Assembly (NCBI GenBank): GCA_018668635.1
Contig: JABJCN010000156.1
Location: forward strand, 1 to 40,016
DNA from: Opitutia bacterium
Lineage (GTDB): Bacteria > Verrucomicrobiota > Verrucomicrobiia > Opitutales > JABJCN01
Direction: 5' to 3'
DNA: 40,016 bases
Position 1 is the stretch's first letter. The number at the start of each line of letters is the position of its first letter. Below the pieces are notes generated by a model. The model was not told the DNA's origin and did no database searches. It worked only from the letters and a program-made list of their open reading frames with translations. The position numbers and the translations under genes are program-made. Shown piece by piece: positions 27,401 to 39,400 of this stretch.

Positions 27401-30400
27401 TTGCCCCTCCCAAAGTTTACCATGCCCGATATGAGGCAATCAATTCTGCTGGTAGTACATGGTCGGATGCCCTCCATTTCACGGCTTTACCCAGCAAGTC
27501 GACCAAGCTTACCAAGACTGCAGTTTCCGATCTTGCAGTGTGGTTCAATGGTACAGACATTGATGCTGATGGCTCACCGGATGATTTGATCAATGGTCAA
27601 AAAATTCTTTCATGGAAGGACTCCTCTGGTAACGCGTATGATGCATCCCTTTACAGGAGTGATCCCAATTATGTCAAAGTCGGCAGCCATGGCAGTCCTG
27701 CAATAAACTTTGATGGTGATGACAGCCTGTATACCACTCAGAAGTTCACGAACATACTCGGTGACCCTGGTCACACGATTTTCACCATTGCCCGGTATAC
27801 CGGCGGTGACAGCGAACGAATCTTTTCCACCCGGGACGGTCGTAACTGGCTTTTCGGTTACCATGGCAATACTGTTAAACGTTGGTATTCAGATGGATGG
27901 ATCACCAATATTGGTGGTTCAGACACTGCATGGCATATGCATATCGGCGATATTGGTCCTCGTGGAGTTGGAGACCCTGAAGCTAATCTATGGGTTGATG
28001 GTCAACATGTTACCGTAAAAAGCAGAGGTAGTAATAATAACAACACCTATCCAACCGATTTTCAAATGGGTGGCTACAGGGGAAACAATGAATATTCCAA
28101 ATGCGAGGTTTCAGAAGTCCTCATGTTTTCACGTGTGCTTCCTGAATCTGACCGTCATGTTGTGGAAGGTTATCTCGCTCACAAATATCAAAAGGCTGGC
28201 ACACTAGCAGCCTCCCACCCCTACAAGAATGAACCTCCTTACTTTGGTGCTGCAGCTCCAGATGTCCTATTGCCTGATGTGGTCAAGGCCTCTGTGGGGA
28301 ATCCTTGGTTGCTTAAGATAGAAGCAAACAATGCAGCAAATAGTTATAGCGGGTATGATCTTCCTTCATGGTTAACTGTCGACGGGGAATACCTCAAAGG
28401 GACTCCAACTGCAGATGGGGTGTTCGACATCACCATCGCAGCAGCCAACGACAATGGAAATGGGCTAAAGAAGATAAAACTTGAGGTAACAGATTTCGCA
28501 AAATGGCCATATAGCATGGATTTTACCACTAAGTCCATGTCTCCAAGTGATGAAACCCTTTCTCTTCACTGGAACCTCGATGAGGGATCCGGGACAACCG
28601 CCACAGATTTATCCGGATCCACACCCGGTCCTGACGGTGTTGCCGGCAATGCTGACGATGTTCCTGCCAATACCGGTGTCCTTACCGGCGGAACTGTCGT
28701 TGGGCAGGATGGTCGTTTAGGAAAAGCTTTTAAATTTGATGGCAAGGATGACAAGGTCACCAGGACGCTACCTGCCAACACCACCTATGAGAAGTTTACC
28801 CTATCCCTGTGGGCCAAACCTGCCGTATTGGGTCAGACGACTAATGCATCAATATTCAACTCCGGTAACACAGGAAACGATTTCCAGATAGACTTGGATG
28901 GCGCTGTCCCAGGTGAGTGGCGTTATGTTGGAGACAAAGTGGGCACTAAGAAACTTGGCATGGCGACCAAGGACTGGACGCATATTGCTGTTGTTTGCAA
29001 TGGAGCTGACACCAAGCTTTATTTTAACGGATTAGAAAAATACAATATTGCCGGAAAAAAAGACAATATATTCCAACACTTCCAAATTGGTACTAACCGT
29101 TCATCCAACAAGTTTTTCAATGGCTTGATTGATGATGTTCGCATTTATACTACCGACTTGTCTGGTGCAGATTTGTATGCCTTGGCAGATACACGTCTAA
29201 AGAACTTTCCTGTACTTGTTCGTCTTCGTGATGGGCTTGGAGGTTTTTCGTACAAACAAGTCAAGTCGCTAAAGGGGGGGGATATTCGATTCCTGAGTAC
29301 ATCCGGCAATGAACTTCCTTACAGTTTTGACGAGTGGAATAGTGATGGCGAATCCGACCTCTGGGTCAGTTTGGATTCTGTCAACCTTAATGGGGGTGAC
29401 AAGTTTACCATGTACTGGGGCAATCCTGATGCCACCGCAATTCCGTCCTACTCCACAAATGGTTCTGCATGGCAGGACTACATTCTTGTTTCACACCTTG
29501 GGGAGACGAATCACATCATCGATAGTTCCCCTCAAGGCAGTAACGGAATTGGTCTTAACAACGTAACCAAACCAACATATGGTATAATTGGTTCTGCTCG
29601 AACATTCACTGCCGATAACAATAGCATTGTATTTCCCGCACGTGATAAGGATGTCAAGTCCTTGACTGCCAGTGCTTGGTTTTACTTCACCAAGGTTCCC
29701 GGCAATGATGAGACATTCTTCTACACCAAGAGCTGGACGACAGGTGACACCCGTGCTTATTTCCACGATAGTAACGCAGATGGTCCCAACTTCCGATACG
29801 AGGTTCATTCAGGCAATCCATCAAACATTGGCAGAGCCCCGACAACTGGGGTAATTTCCGAAGATGATCTCAATAAATGGACTCATATTACAACAGTATA
29901 CGACTCACTCAATAAGCGCTACACCTTCTATAAGAATGGCGGTGTATACTATTCATGTAGCATTAGTAATCCAAGTTCGGCAAAGGTATCCACCGGTATT
30001 GTTCTTGGAGCCAATGAAAATGGAAACTGGCGTGAAATGCGCAGTGCCAACATCGACCAGTTTGAGGTCTCATCCGTTGTGCGGTCCCATGCTTGGATAA
30101 AGGCCTCAATTGAGAGTGCAACGCCTGGGTCCGGATTCTTGACCCCCAGTAACTTTGATGGACCTCCCGAGTTTATCGGTGATGTACAGATCACGGGTCT
30201 AATACACAAGGGTACCAATGGCCAAGATGTTAGTGAAGCCATCAACTTCAAGGTGCCGATTAAGGGCTCGGCTGATACCATTACCGCTGTTGGTCTACCA
30301 GCAGGTCTAACTCTTGGAAATGATGGTACGATATCTGGTACACCCCTAACTGGTGGTACCACACCGATTACACTTACTGCCACGGGCAAGGGAGTATCGG

Positions 30401-33400
30401 TAGAGAAGAAGATAACCGTTCGCGTAGTTGATACAACTTTATATACGCACACCCTAACTCTTTCATTCCCAAGTTATGCTGGTGGGACCAACAATCTGGA
30501 GAACTTCCCGGTACTCGTTGAACTCGGCACCCATTTAAATAATTTCAGTTACAACAGCTTCCTTACCCCGGAAGGTGGAGACCTGCGCTTTTATGATGCA
30601 ACTCCCGGCTCAGCTTCTGTTGGCCGTGAACTCAATTATGAAATGGAACAGTGGGACCCTGCAGGTAAGTCCTACGCATGGGTACAGGTTCCAAACCTTA
30701 CCAAGGATACCAAGGTGATTGTGACTTGGGCCAATGCTGACGATGCGGTGCTACCTGACTACCGTTTTACTGGGAGTACATGGAGTGATGGATTCGCCGG
30801 TGTGTTTCACCTGCCTCCTGTTAATTTCCTACAAAAGTTTACTGATTCCAGCCTCAACTTTGCTCACGGTGATGACGTATCGATGCCTGAAACCGAGCAG
30901 TCCTATATTTCGTCTGCAGCCAATTTCGGTAATAGTCAAATTGATGTTCCAGGTGTTGGATCTCTAGGCACCGTTAATGAAGGTGACTATTCCATCTCCC
31001 TATGGGCCAAGCTTAAAGGGGATATCACAACCGGAACACCGGGTCTGAAGGAGTACATTTTTAACGGTTCATACAATGACACCAATATTGACCCTCTCGA
31101 TAGTGGAAAAGGTTTCCTTTCCGGATCTGTGGTTCCGGTCAGCGAGATTATTTGGACTGCCAACGAGAACATCAATTGGAATGGTGGTCAGATCAACACC
31201 CGTTCAGGTGGCAAGACCGGTACCGACAGACTCGGCATGGCCTGGGAAGGTATACTTGTTGTCGGTAACGGTTCTCCTGTTAATGCCGGTGATATATCCT
31301 TTGGAACACGCTCTGACGACGGATCCGTTGTCTGGGTAGACAAGAACAAGAACGGTAAATTTGATAATGGTGAGATGATCGTCAATAACAAGGGCGGTCA
31401 TGGCCAACAAAACCGAGCCGGTAATCTAAACCTTGCCGCTGGTCAGTACAAGTGGGGTGCTGGCTTCTACGAAGGTGGTGGCGGTGAGTACGTCGGTATT
31501 CGCTGGAAGCAGGGTAAAGAGGGCGATTATAACAAGATGTCCTGGATCAACCCCGGACAATACAATGGTATGTTCCTTGCTCCGAACAACGGCATGCCAT
31601 TGGCCACCAGTGCGGCGAATGATATGGGTATTGTGATTGCCCCGGGTAACAAGCCCAAGTTTACCGATAAGGGCGCATTGGAAGGTGCAAGTCTGACTGG
31701 AAGTGAAATTCAAAAGGATCAATGGAATCATATAGTCGGTACCGTTGACCGCATAAACGGGGTTACCACGCTCTATGTTAATGGTGCACAGGAAGCCACA
31801 TCATCATTTACTCCGGGTGCCCTTGCCTCGGATCTGGAAGGGGCTAATTGGTTGCTCGGTTCAAGTGCGCAAGCCAACATGGAACTGGATGAGGTACGTT
31901 TTTCAACTGCTAACCGTTCTGCAGACTGGGTAAAAGCCTCTTTTGACAACCAGAAGCAAAACCAAAGTCTGGTATCCTATGCTGAAGTTACGGGACCCGC
32001 TCGTATTTCCAGCAATCTATCTGTTGAATTCACAGCCAACACAACTTCTGAATACGATATAAAGGCCACCAAGAATCCCGCAGGGTTTGCTGCTCTTAAT
32101 CTCCCCGGTGGTATGAGCGTTGACCTTGACACCGGTAAAATTTCAGGTTCTCCGGAGGTAGCCGGCACATTCGAGGTTACACTTCAGGTCATGTATCCGG
32201 ATGGTTCACTCATTGAGGAAACACTGACAATTATAGTTAAGGCGTCCGCACCCGAGATCGCCGCCAGTGCACCTACTGAGGTGCAGGATACCAACACCAA
32301 GTTCAATGGTACCGTCACCAAGACCGGAGGTGATTTCCCATCCGTCTTTGTCTATTATGGTAACGAGGACGGTGCAAACGATCCTTCCGCTTGGGACCAT
32401 GCAGTCAACATCGGCAGACAGGGCGGTGCCTTCTCCGAGAAGATCGGTGACTTGACTCCCAATTCGGATTATTTCTATCGCCTGCAGGCTTCCAACTCCG
32501 CTGGTACGGTTTGGGATGGCTCAGCAACCTGGTACTCTGCTTTTGACGGGATCAATGATTCCACATTAGGCAAGATGCACGGCCCCACTGAGATCAATAC
32601 CAAGGACAAATACCTCCGATTGACCAAGCCAATCAATTCACAGGCAACCACGGTCTACATACCCGACCTCAATCCAGGTAAGGCGATCAAGAACTTCAAC
32701 GCCAGTTTCGACCTGTATCAAGGTCCCGGTTCGGATGATCCGGCTGATGGTGTCTCCTTCTACTTCGGTCCTATTGCCGACACAAAGAATCTTGCTGACA
32801 ACGCCAATGAGAACGGTCTGAAAATCCACTTCAAGATTTACCAGACCGACCAGATCGAAATCCGCTACAACAAGGCCAGCATCAAGACCACCCAGAAGCA
32901 CCTACTTCTCGGCGAGTTTGTGCCGGTATCCATTTCAATATCCCAGAGTGGCAGAACCCGCGTCATGCACGGTTCCACGATTATTGACACGACCATATCC
33001 GGATGGAACCCGGCAGCCGGCTGGAACTTCGCATTTGGTGGCCGTACCGGTGGACAGAATGCACTGCAGGCCATTGATAACCTGAATATCTCCGTCCTCA
33101 AGGATTCGGCCCAGACCTTCAAGACACAGCAGACCACCAAGCCTGTTGTGGCCAACAATCCCGCCCAGGACGTTTCTGGGTCCGGTGCCACACTCAGTGC
33201 GAACGTGGTTGCAGTCGGTACCGGTACAGTTGACAACGGCAAGTCTCCCTCCTTCTCCAAGGAAAGCATTGAGGGACTGGAACTCTGGCTGGATGCCAGT
33301 GACGTGGCCACCCTCGCCAAGAATACCGATGGTTCCGGAGGGCAACCCGCCAACAACAACGACGTCAAGTACTGGGCGGACAAGAGTGGCCGTGACAACC

Positions 33401-36400
33401 ATGCCCGTAACCATATCAAGCGCACCGGTAACATTCCAAAATACAAGACAGGTGCCCGTAACGGAAAGTCTGCACTCGAATTCACCAATGACGTACTGGT
33501 TGTAGATAACAGCGCCCGCTTTGATGAACTGGACCAGATGACCATGTTCGTCGTCGTCAAAAGTCACGATATTAGTAACTGGGCTCCAATGCTGAGCAAG
33601 CGTGGTGAAAGCAACCAGGGCTGGCAGCTCCGCCGTCGCGGAGGTGACGATCGTATAACACTAACCGTTCGTGGCACCAGCGGCACCGATGACCCGGCAG
33701 CCAATCCCTATGTGAAACACAGAGGCAAATGGCGTATATTTGCCGCACGCTATGATGGCAACTCCCGCACGCAGTGGGGTAATGGTCGCCAGGAGTACAG
33801 CTTCAGTGACACCGGTACCATTCCTGCGACAGCCTCAAAGGTTGCCATTGGCGCCCGAGACAACAATGGGGACAACAATATCAGTATGTCTGGTAACATG
33901 ACCTTCGGTGAAATCATCTTCTTCAAGACGGGGATTTCCAATTCCCAGGTTGCCATGATCGAGGGTTACCTGCAGGACAAGTGGAAGGTTGATGATGGTA
34001 TCGTGCAGGCTGATCACAGGTACAAGGATGTTGCCCCTGACTTTTCCGAGCGATCCAATGGTTCCAAGCTTACCCTCTATTATGGTATCAGCGATGGCGG
34101 AGAAGATACCGGCGCCTGGGACAACAAGATTGAAATAGGCAATTACTTGAATGAGATTTCCAATGATGGATTCATAGGTAAGGGTTATGCCCGTAACCCC
34201 GATGCACGCGGTCACGGTACATCCTATACAGACCAGGAACATTTCTTCCGCGTCAGCATTGAGGATTTAAAGAAAATTGCCCCCACTGGAAAAAAGATTA
34301 TCACGAGTGAACCCGGTGGCTCCGGATTTAACTTCGATGGCGATAATGACTTCAAGCAGATTGGCATCGGTATTACATCGAATGACAATTACATGGCTCT
34401 CTTTGAAGCTTACTTGACTCCAAAACAAACCGGTGAGCATACCTTCAAGATGGATAATCGTGATGATCGTCAAGCCATGTGGTTGGACAAAAATCGCAAT
34501 GGTATCTATGAATTAAGTGAGGGAGAGAAACTCGGCAATGCCCCATGGGACGTGAACAACATCAAAGTCAACCTTGATGCTGGCAAATCCTACATGTTTG
34601 CCATGTTAAGTGGTGAATACGGTGGTGGTTCAAAGTTCCGTTCAAGGATTACCGCCCCTGGTATTTCCCAACGTATAATTAAACCTCTGGAAAATGCCCA
34701 AAAAGGTATGTTTACATGGCCATTGCTCTCTAATGGACAGGATGTATCAACGCAAATCGATACCACCGTTGCCATCTCGGGTCTTGTGAAAGGAGCGAAA
34801 TACTACTATCGTTTTTATGCACAAAATACACCGGATGGTGGAGGTGCCACGCAGGTTGACTGGGCGGACAGCACCGGTTCATTTACTGCCGAGAAGGTAC
34901 TCGATTTCGAGACCGGTACCATTGCCTTCGATACGACTGCTGCAACATGGAGTCACAGTAGTGGTGCTTCCGGAGCGGGTGAGGTCGTCGAGCAAACATG
35001 GACTGATCAACAAGGAAATGACATTACCTACAAGAAGGCAGTTTTCAAATATGATCGAATTAATATTGGCACCTCGGTGAGTGTCACGCTTTCTGGGAGT
35101 AATCCGATCTCACTACAGACCGAAAACAACGGAAACATTTCCCTTGGTGCCAACCTCATTGCAAATGGTGGCAATGGATTAAACGGGCGGACAACCGGAG
35201 GCGTAGGTATTCTTGGTGGTTCTGATGGTGGTCGCTCCAATTATGACCCAGGTGACCCTGGTGCTGGTATTGGTGGTGGCGCCAAAACCGGTACCGGTCA
35301 TGACACACATTTCCGCCAGTGGATTGCTGCCGGTGGTTCCTACGGAGGCAAAGGATCTGATCGCGCCGGATGGGGACGCACTGTCGATGCCGGACCAACC
35401 TATGGCGATCGTAAGATTTCAGCACTCCTCGGTGGTTCTGGTGGTAGTGGTGCTCATCATGATGCCCAGGGAAGTGGTGCTGCCGGTGGTGGTGCCATTG
35501 AACTTGTGGCAGACGGAAATGGTGACGTGACCATCCTTGCTGGTGTCCAGATAGCTGCAAATGGCGGTGATGCTGCTGCCGGGAAAGTCGGTGCTGGCGG
35601 TTCCGGTGGTGCCATCCGTATTGAAGGTCGCAATGTAACAAACAATGGCATACTTTCTGCCAAGGGCGGTAAGGAAGGTAAGGACGACCGCAGTGCTGCC
35701 GGTGGTGGTGGTCGTATCGCTCTGATTGCCCGTGAGAAGCTTGTGCCTGGTAGTACCAATGTTGGTGGTGGCATGAATGGCCGCGGTACCGCTCCCAAGG
35801 GAGAAGACGGCACACTCCACGTTGAGGCAACATCCGGCGGTATGGACGCACTTGTATTCAACACAGGTATTGTCACCATTGACACGACGCAGGCCAATAT
35901 CATCCACTCCGGTGGCGGTGGCCTTGCATTCGGCCAGATCGAGGACAGGGTCTACACCAGCGCTGATGGAGTGGACACCTCATATGGCGTCTGTACCTTC
36001 ACCTTTGATAAAATTTCGATCACCGGTTCAGCACTGGTTATCGTTAAGGGTGCGAATTCCCTTTCCCTTAAAACGCGCAATAGCGGTGACATTACAATTG
36101 GCACCAGCATAGGGGCATCCGGTGGCAATGGATCTGCAGACGAACGTGGCCCCATTGGCAAGGGAGTACTCGGTGGCGGTGATGGCGGTGTTGCTTATCC
36201 TGAGACATACGGTAAGGGTATCGGCGGCGGAAACATAGGTCGCTGGAGAGGCGGAGGCGGTTCCTACGGTGGACTCGGTAACCGCAGCCAGGATCCCGAT
36301 GCCTATGGTAAAACATATGGCGATGCTGCCTTGACAAGCTTGCTTGGCGGTTCCGGTGGAGGTGGATCACGTGATGGACGTGGTTCCGGCGCTGGTGGCG

Positions 36401-39400
36401 GTGGTGCCATTGAGTTCCTTGCACACGACAAGGGAAAATTTACCCTCAGCAAGAACATGAGTATTACAGTTAACGGTGGTACAACTGATGGTGGTACTGG
36501 CGGCAGTGGTTCCGGCGGTGCCATTCGCATCGAGGCTGGTTCAGTGGAAATTCACGGTAAGCTCTCTGCGGTTGGTGGAGATCGCAACAATACAGAGCAC
36601 CACCAGACAGGCCATGGTGGTGGTGGTAGAATCGCCATCCACACCACGGGTTCATTTATCACATCCGATACATACACCTATGATGTATCTGGGTACAATC
36701 ACGGGACTTATGCCGTCTATGGTTCCACATCAACCGAAGGTGCTCTTGAAGACCTGAGCATCAATGGTGGAACACTTACATTCACAACGGAAAGTGCTGG
36801 TTGGTATCACACAAGTGGTGTTCATGGCCAGGGTACACTTGCCTTGCATGAAACTCCAGAGGGTCAACTTACCGTAGCAGAATTATCATTCCGCTCGGTC
36901 AATATCGGTGCATTGACAACCGTCAAGTTCGATGGTCCCAACCCATTGGCAATCAAAGCCATTGATTCAACGGGTTCAGCGGGTCGTTCCTTCACAATCG
37001 GTTCCGATGCACTTGACAAGAGCTTCAAGATGGCCGGTGACTCGACCAGTTATCTTCCGATTGGCACCACCATCAGCCTGCGTGGCAGCACATATAATGT
37101 GGATTCATCCAAGTTTGTATCCGGCAACACGGAAATCATTCTGAACAAGGCACACGGTGCAACCGCCGGTAACAGCTTTAGTGTTGTTTCCGATGCTGGT
37201 GCTATCACCATCAATGCAAATCTTGATGCATCCGCTCAAGGATATTCCAAATCTGATGGTAACGGTGCTATTCCAGTTCCCGGGACACTTGGTGGAGGAT
37301 ATGGTGGCGGTGGCCATCCTAACCGTACCGATGGCACAGGTATCGGCAAGGGCGGTAACGCAAACAATGGATCCGGAGGTGGCGGACATGCAAATATTGG
37401 TGGTAAGGGATCTGAAGTAACCGCTGGTGGTAAAGCCTATGGAACTCCCGGAATTGCTTACCTATTCGCCGGTTCCGGTGGTGGTGGCGGTTGGCACGGT
37501 CCCGGAGGTGGTGGCGGTGGTGCCATTTCACTCGAAGCAGACCGTGATCTTAACATTGGTACCGATGTCACAATCAGCGTCAATGGCGGAAACAATGAGC
37601 CTTTTGAATACACCTCCACGGGGGCAGGTTCCGCCGGTAGCATCCGTTTAAGGGGCCGAAGCATTATTAACAAGGGTACACTGACCGCAAAGGGTGGTGC
37701 CCCAGGTAGTGGTGGCCGTGGTGGTGCAGGTAGTGACGGTCGCATTTCGTTCAACTATGCAAAGGATCTGGAGAAAGGAACCTACGATGTCGGCACCGGT
37801 ACAGTTGGTATATCCACAGTACCTGCCATTACGGGTACCTTTAATGCCAATGGTAATCTTGCCGCCTCTGCAACTTGGCAGGAATTCACTGCACCGACGG
37901 CATATGACGACCTTGTCTTCTGGTGGAGTTTTGAAGAGGGTAGTGGCAAGAGCGCCATCGATTACTCCGGTAACAATCTGCATGGTTCACTTGAGCGAGA
38001 CACCAAGTATCAAGATGGATTGTTCGGTAAGGCCATTTACTTGGACGGCAATGGCGACCGTGTACGTCTTAACTACAACCCGCTTATTGCTGTCGAGCAG
38101 TACACTGTCTCGATCTGGATGAAGACGCAGCAGGACAACGATGGTTGGGCCGGCCTGTTTGGGCGCAACGGTAGAATCTATAATATCTGGTTGAACCAGG
38201 CGAACAACAACACCGGGATTAACTACCTTCACCACCGTTTTTGGGATAATGGCAGCACCAACAGTGGCGCTCCTGATGCGAAGGCACCAGGAGGAGGTCG
38301 GTTGACCCACAACAAGTGGTGGCACATTGTTGCATGGAACGACGGAGTCACCTCCGCCACATGGGTCAATGGAACCAAGATGACCACTGGGAATGTCAAT
38401 GGCGTTTTGAAGAACAAGGCTTCAACCTTGTGGCTCGGTGCTAACCCTGAGAACGGCAACAACCAAATGAAGGGCTGGATCGAGGATGCCCGTCTCTATA
38501 ATAAAGGACTCAGCGCTACACAAATAGCCACCATATACGGCGATGGGGAAGGGGACAAACCCAAGGGTGCAATTGAGGATATTGCAACGCTCACTGGTAC
38601 GCAGAACCCCACCGCATTTAGTGCAACCGGTTTGCCCGCAGGTATCATTGTTGATCCAAATACCGGTGAAATAAAGGGCACACCCAGCACAGTTGGCACT
38701 TTTGAAGTACTTGTAACCGCCGGCAACCTTGCTGGTAGCAGTGCTGCTCAAGTACTTGAATTGGTCGTAAATCCTGCTGTTCCAACATTAAAGAACACCG
38801 CCGCCACCAACATCGGGTCCAACTCCGCCATTGCAAATGTCGAGATTTTGACAACCGGCGGGAAAAACCCTTCAATCACTGTATACTACGGTCGTACTGA
38901 TGGCGGAACAAACACTGATTCCGAGAACGGCGGCTGGACCGACAAGGTCGAGTTTGGCGAGCAGGAGGCCGGCACATTCCAGATCGGTATATCCGGTCTG
39001 GACAAGGGTGCCGCCTACAAGTACCGCACCCTGGCCGACCACGGTATTGAGGGACTCGCCGGAACCTGGGCTGCGGACACCATCTCCTTCACCACCAGCA
39101 ATGTGGCCGGACCGCCACTTGTAGCCGCCAAGGATGCAACCAATATTGCCGGCACCACTTCTGATGTTAGTGGTCAACTTCTATCTTATGATGGATCGGA
39201 TAAACCGACTATCACTGTGTACTATGGCAAGGAGGACAAGGGTGCCACCGCCGCAGGTTGGGACGCCAACAAAAGCCTTGGAGCAAAGGATACGGGTGTC
39301 TTTACCGGTCAAATAACTGGTATGTCACCATCCACTATCTACTACTATCGTTTTAAAGCGTCAAATGGTGGTGGCAATCACTTCTCTGAAGCCAAAAGTC

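Noticed and set aside
32865-37760. Many long antisense frames opposite the glycine- and alanine-rich part of the giant gene
   Set aside because: They are low-complexity (His/Arg/Gln or Pro/Ser runs) and result from the GGT/GGC/GCC-biased codons of the sense strand.
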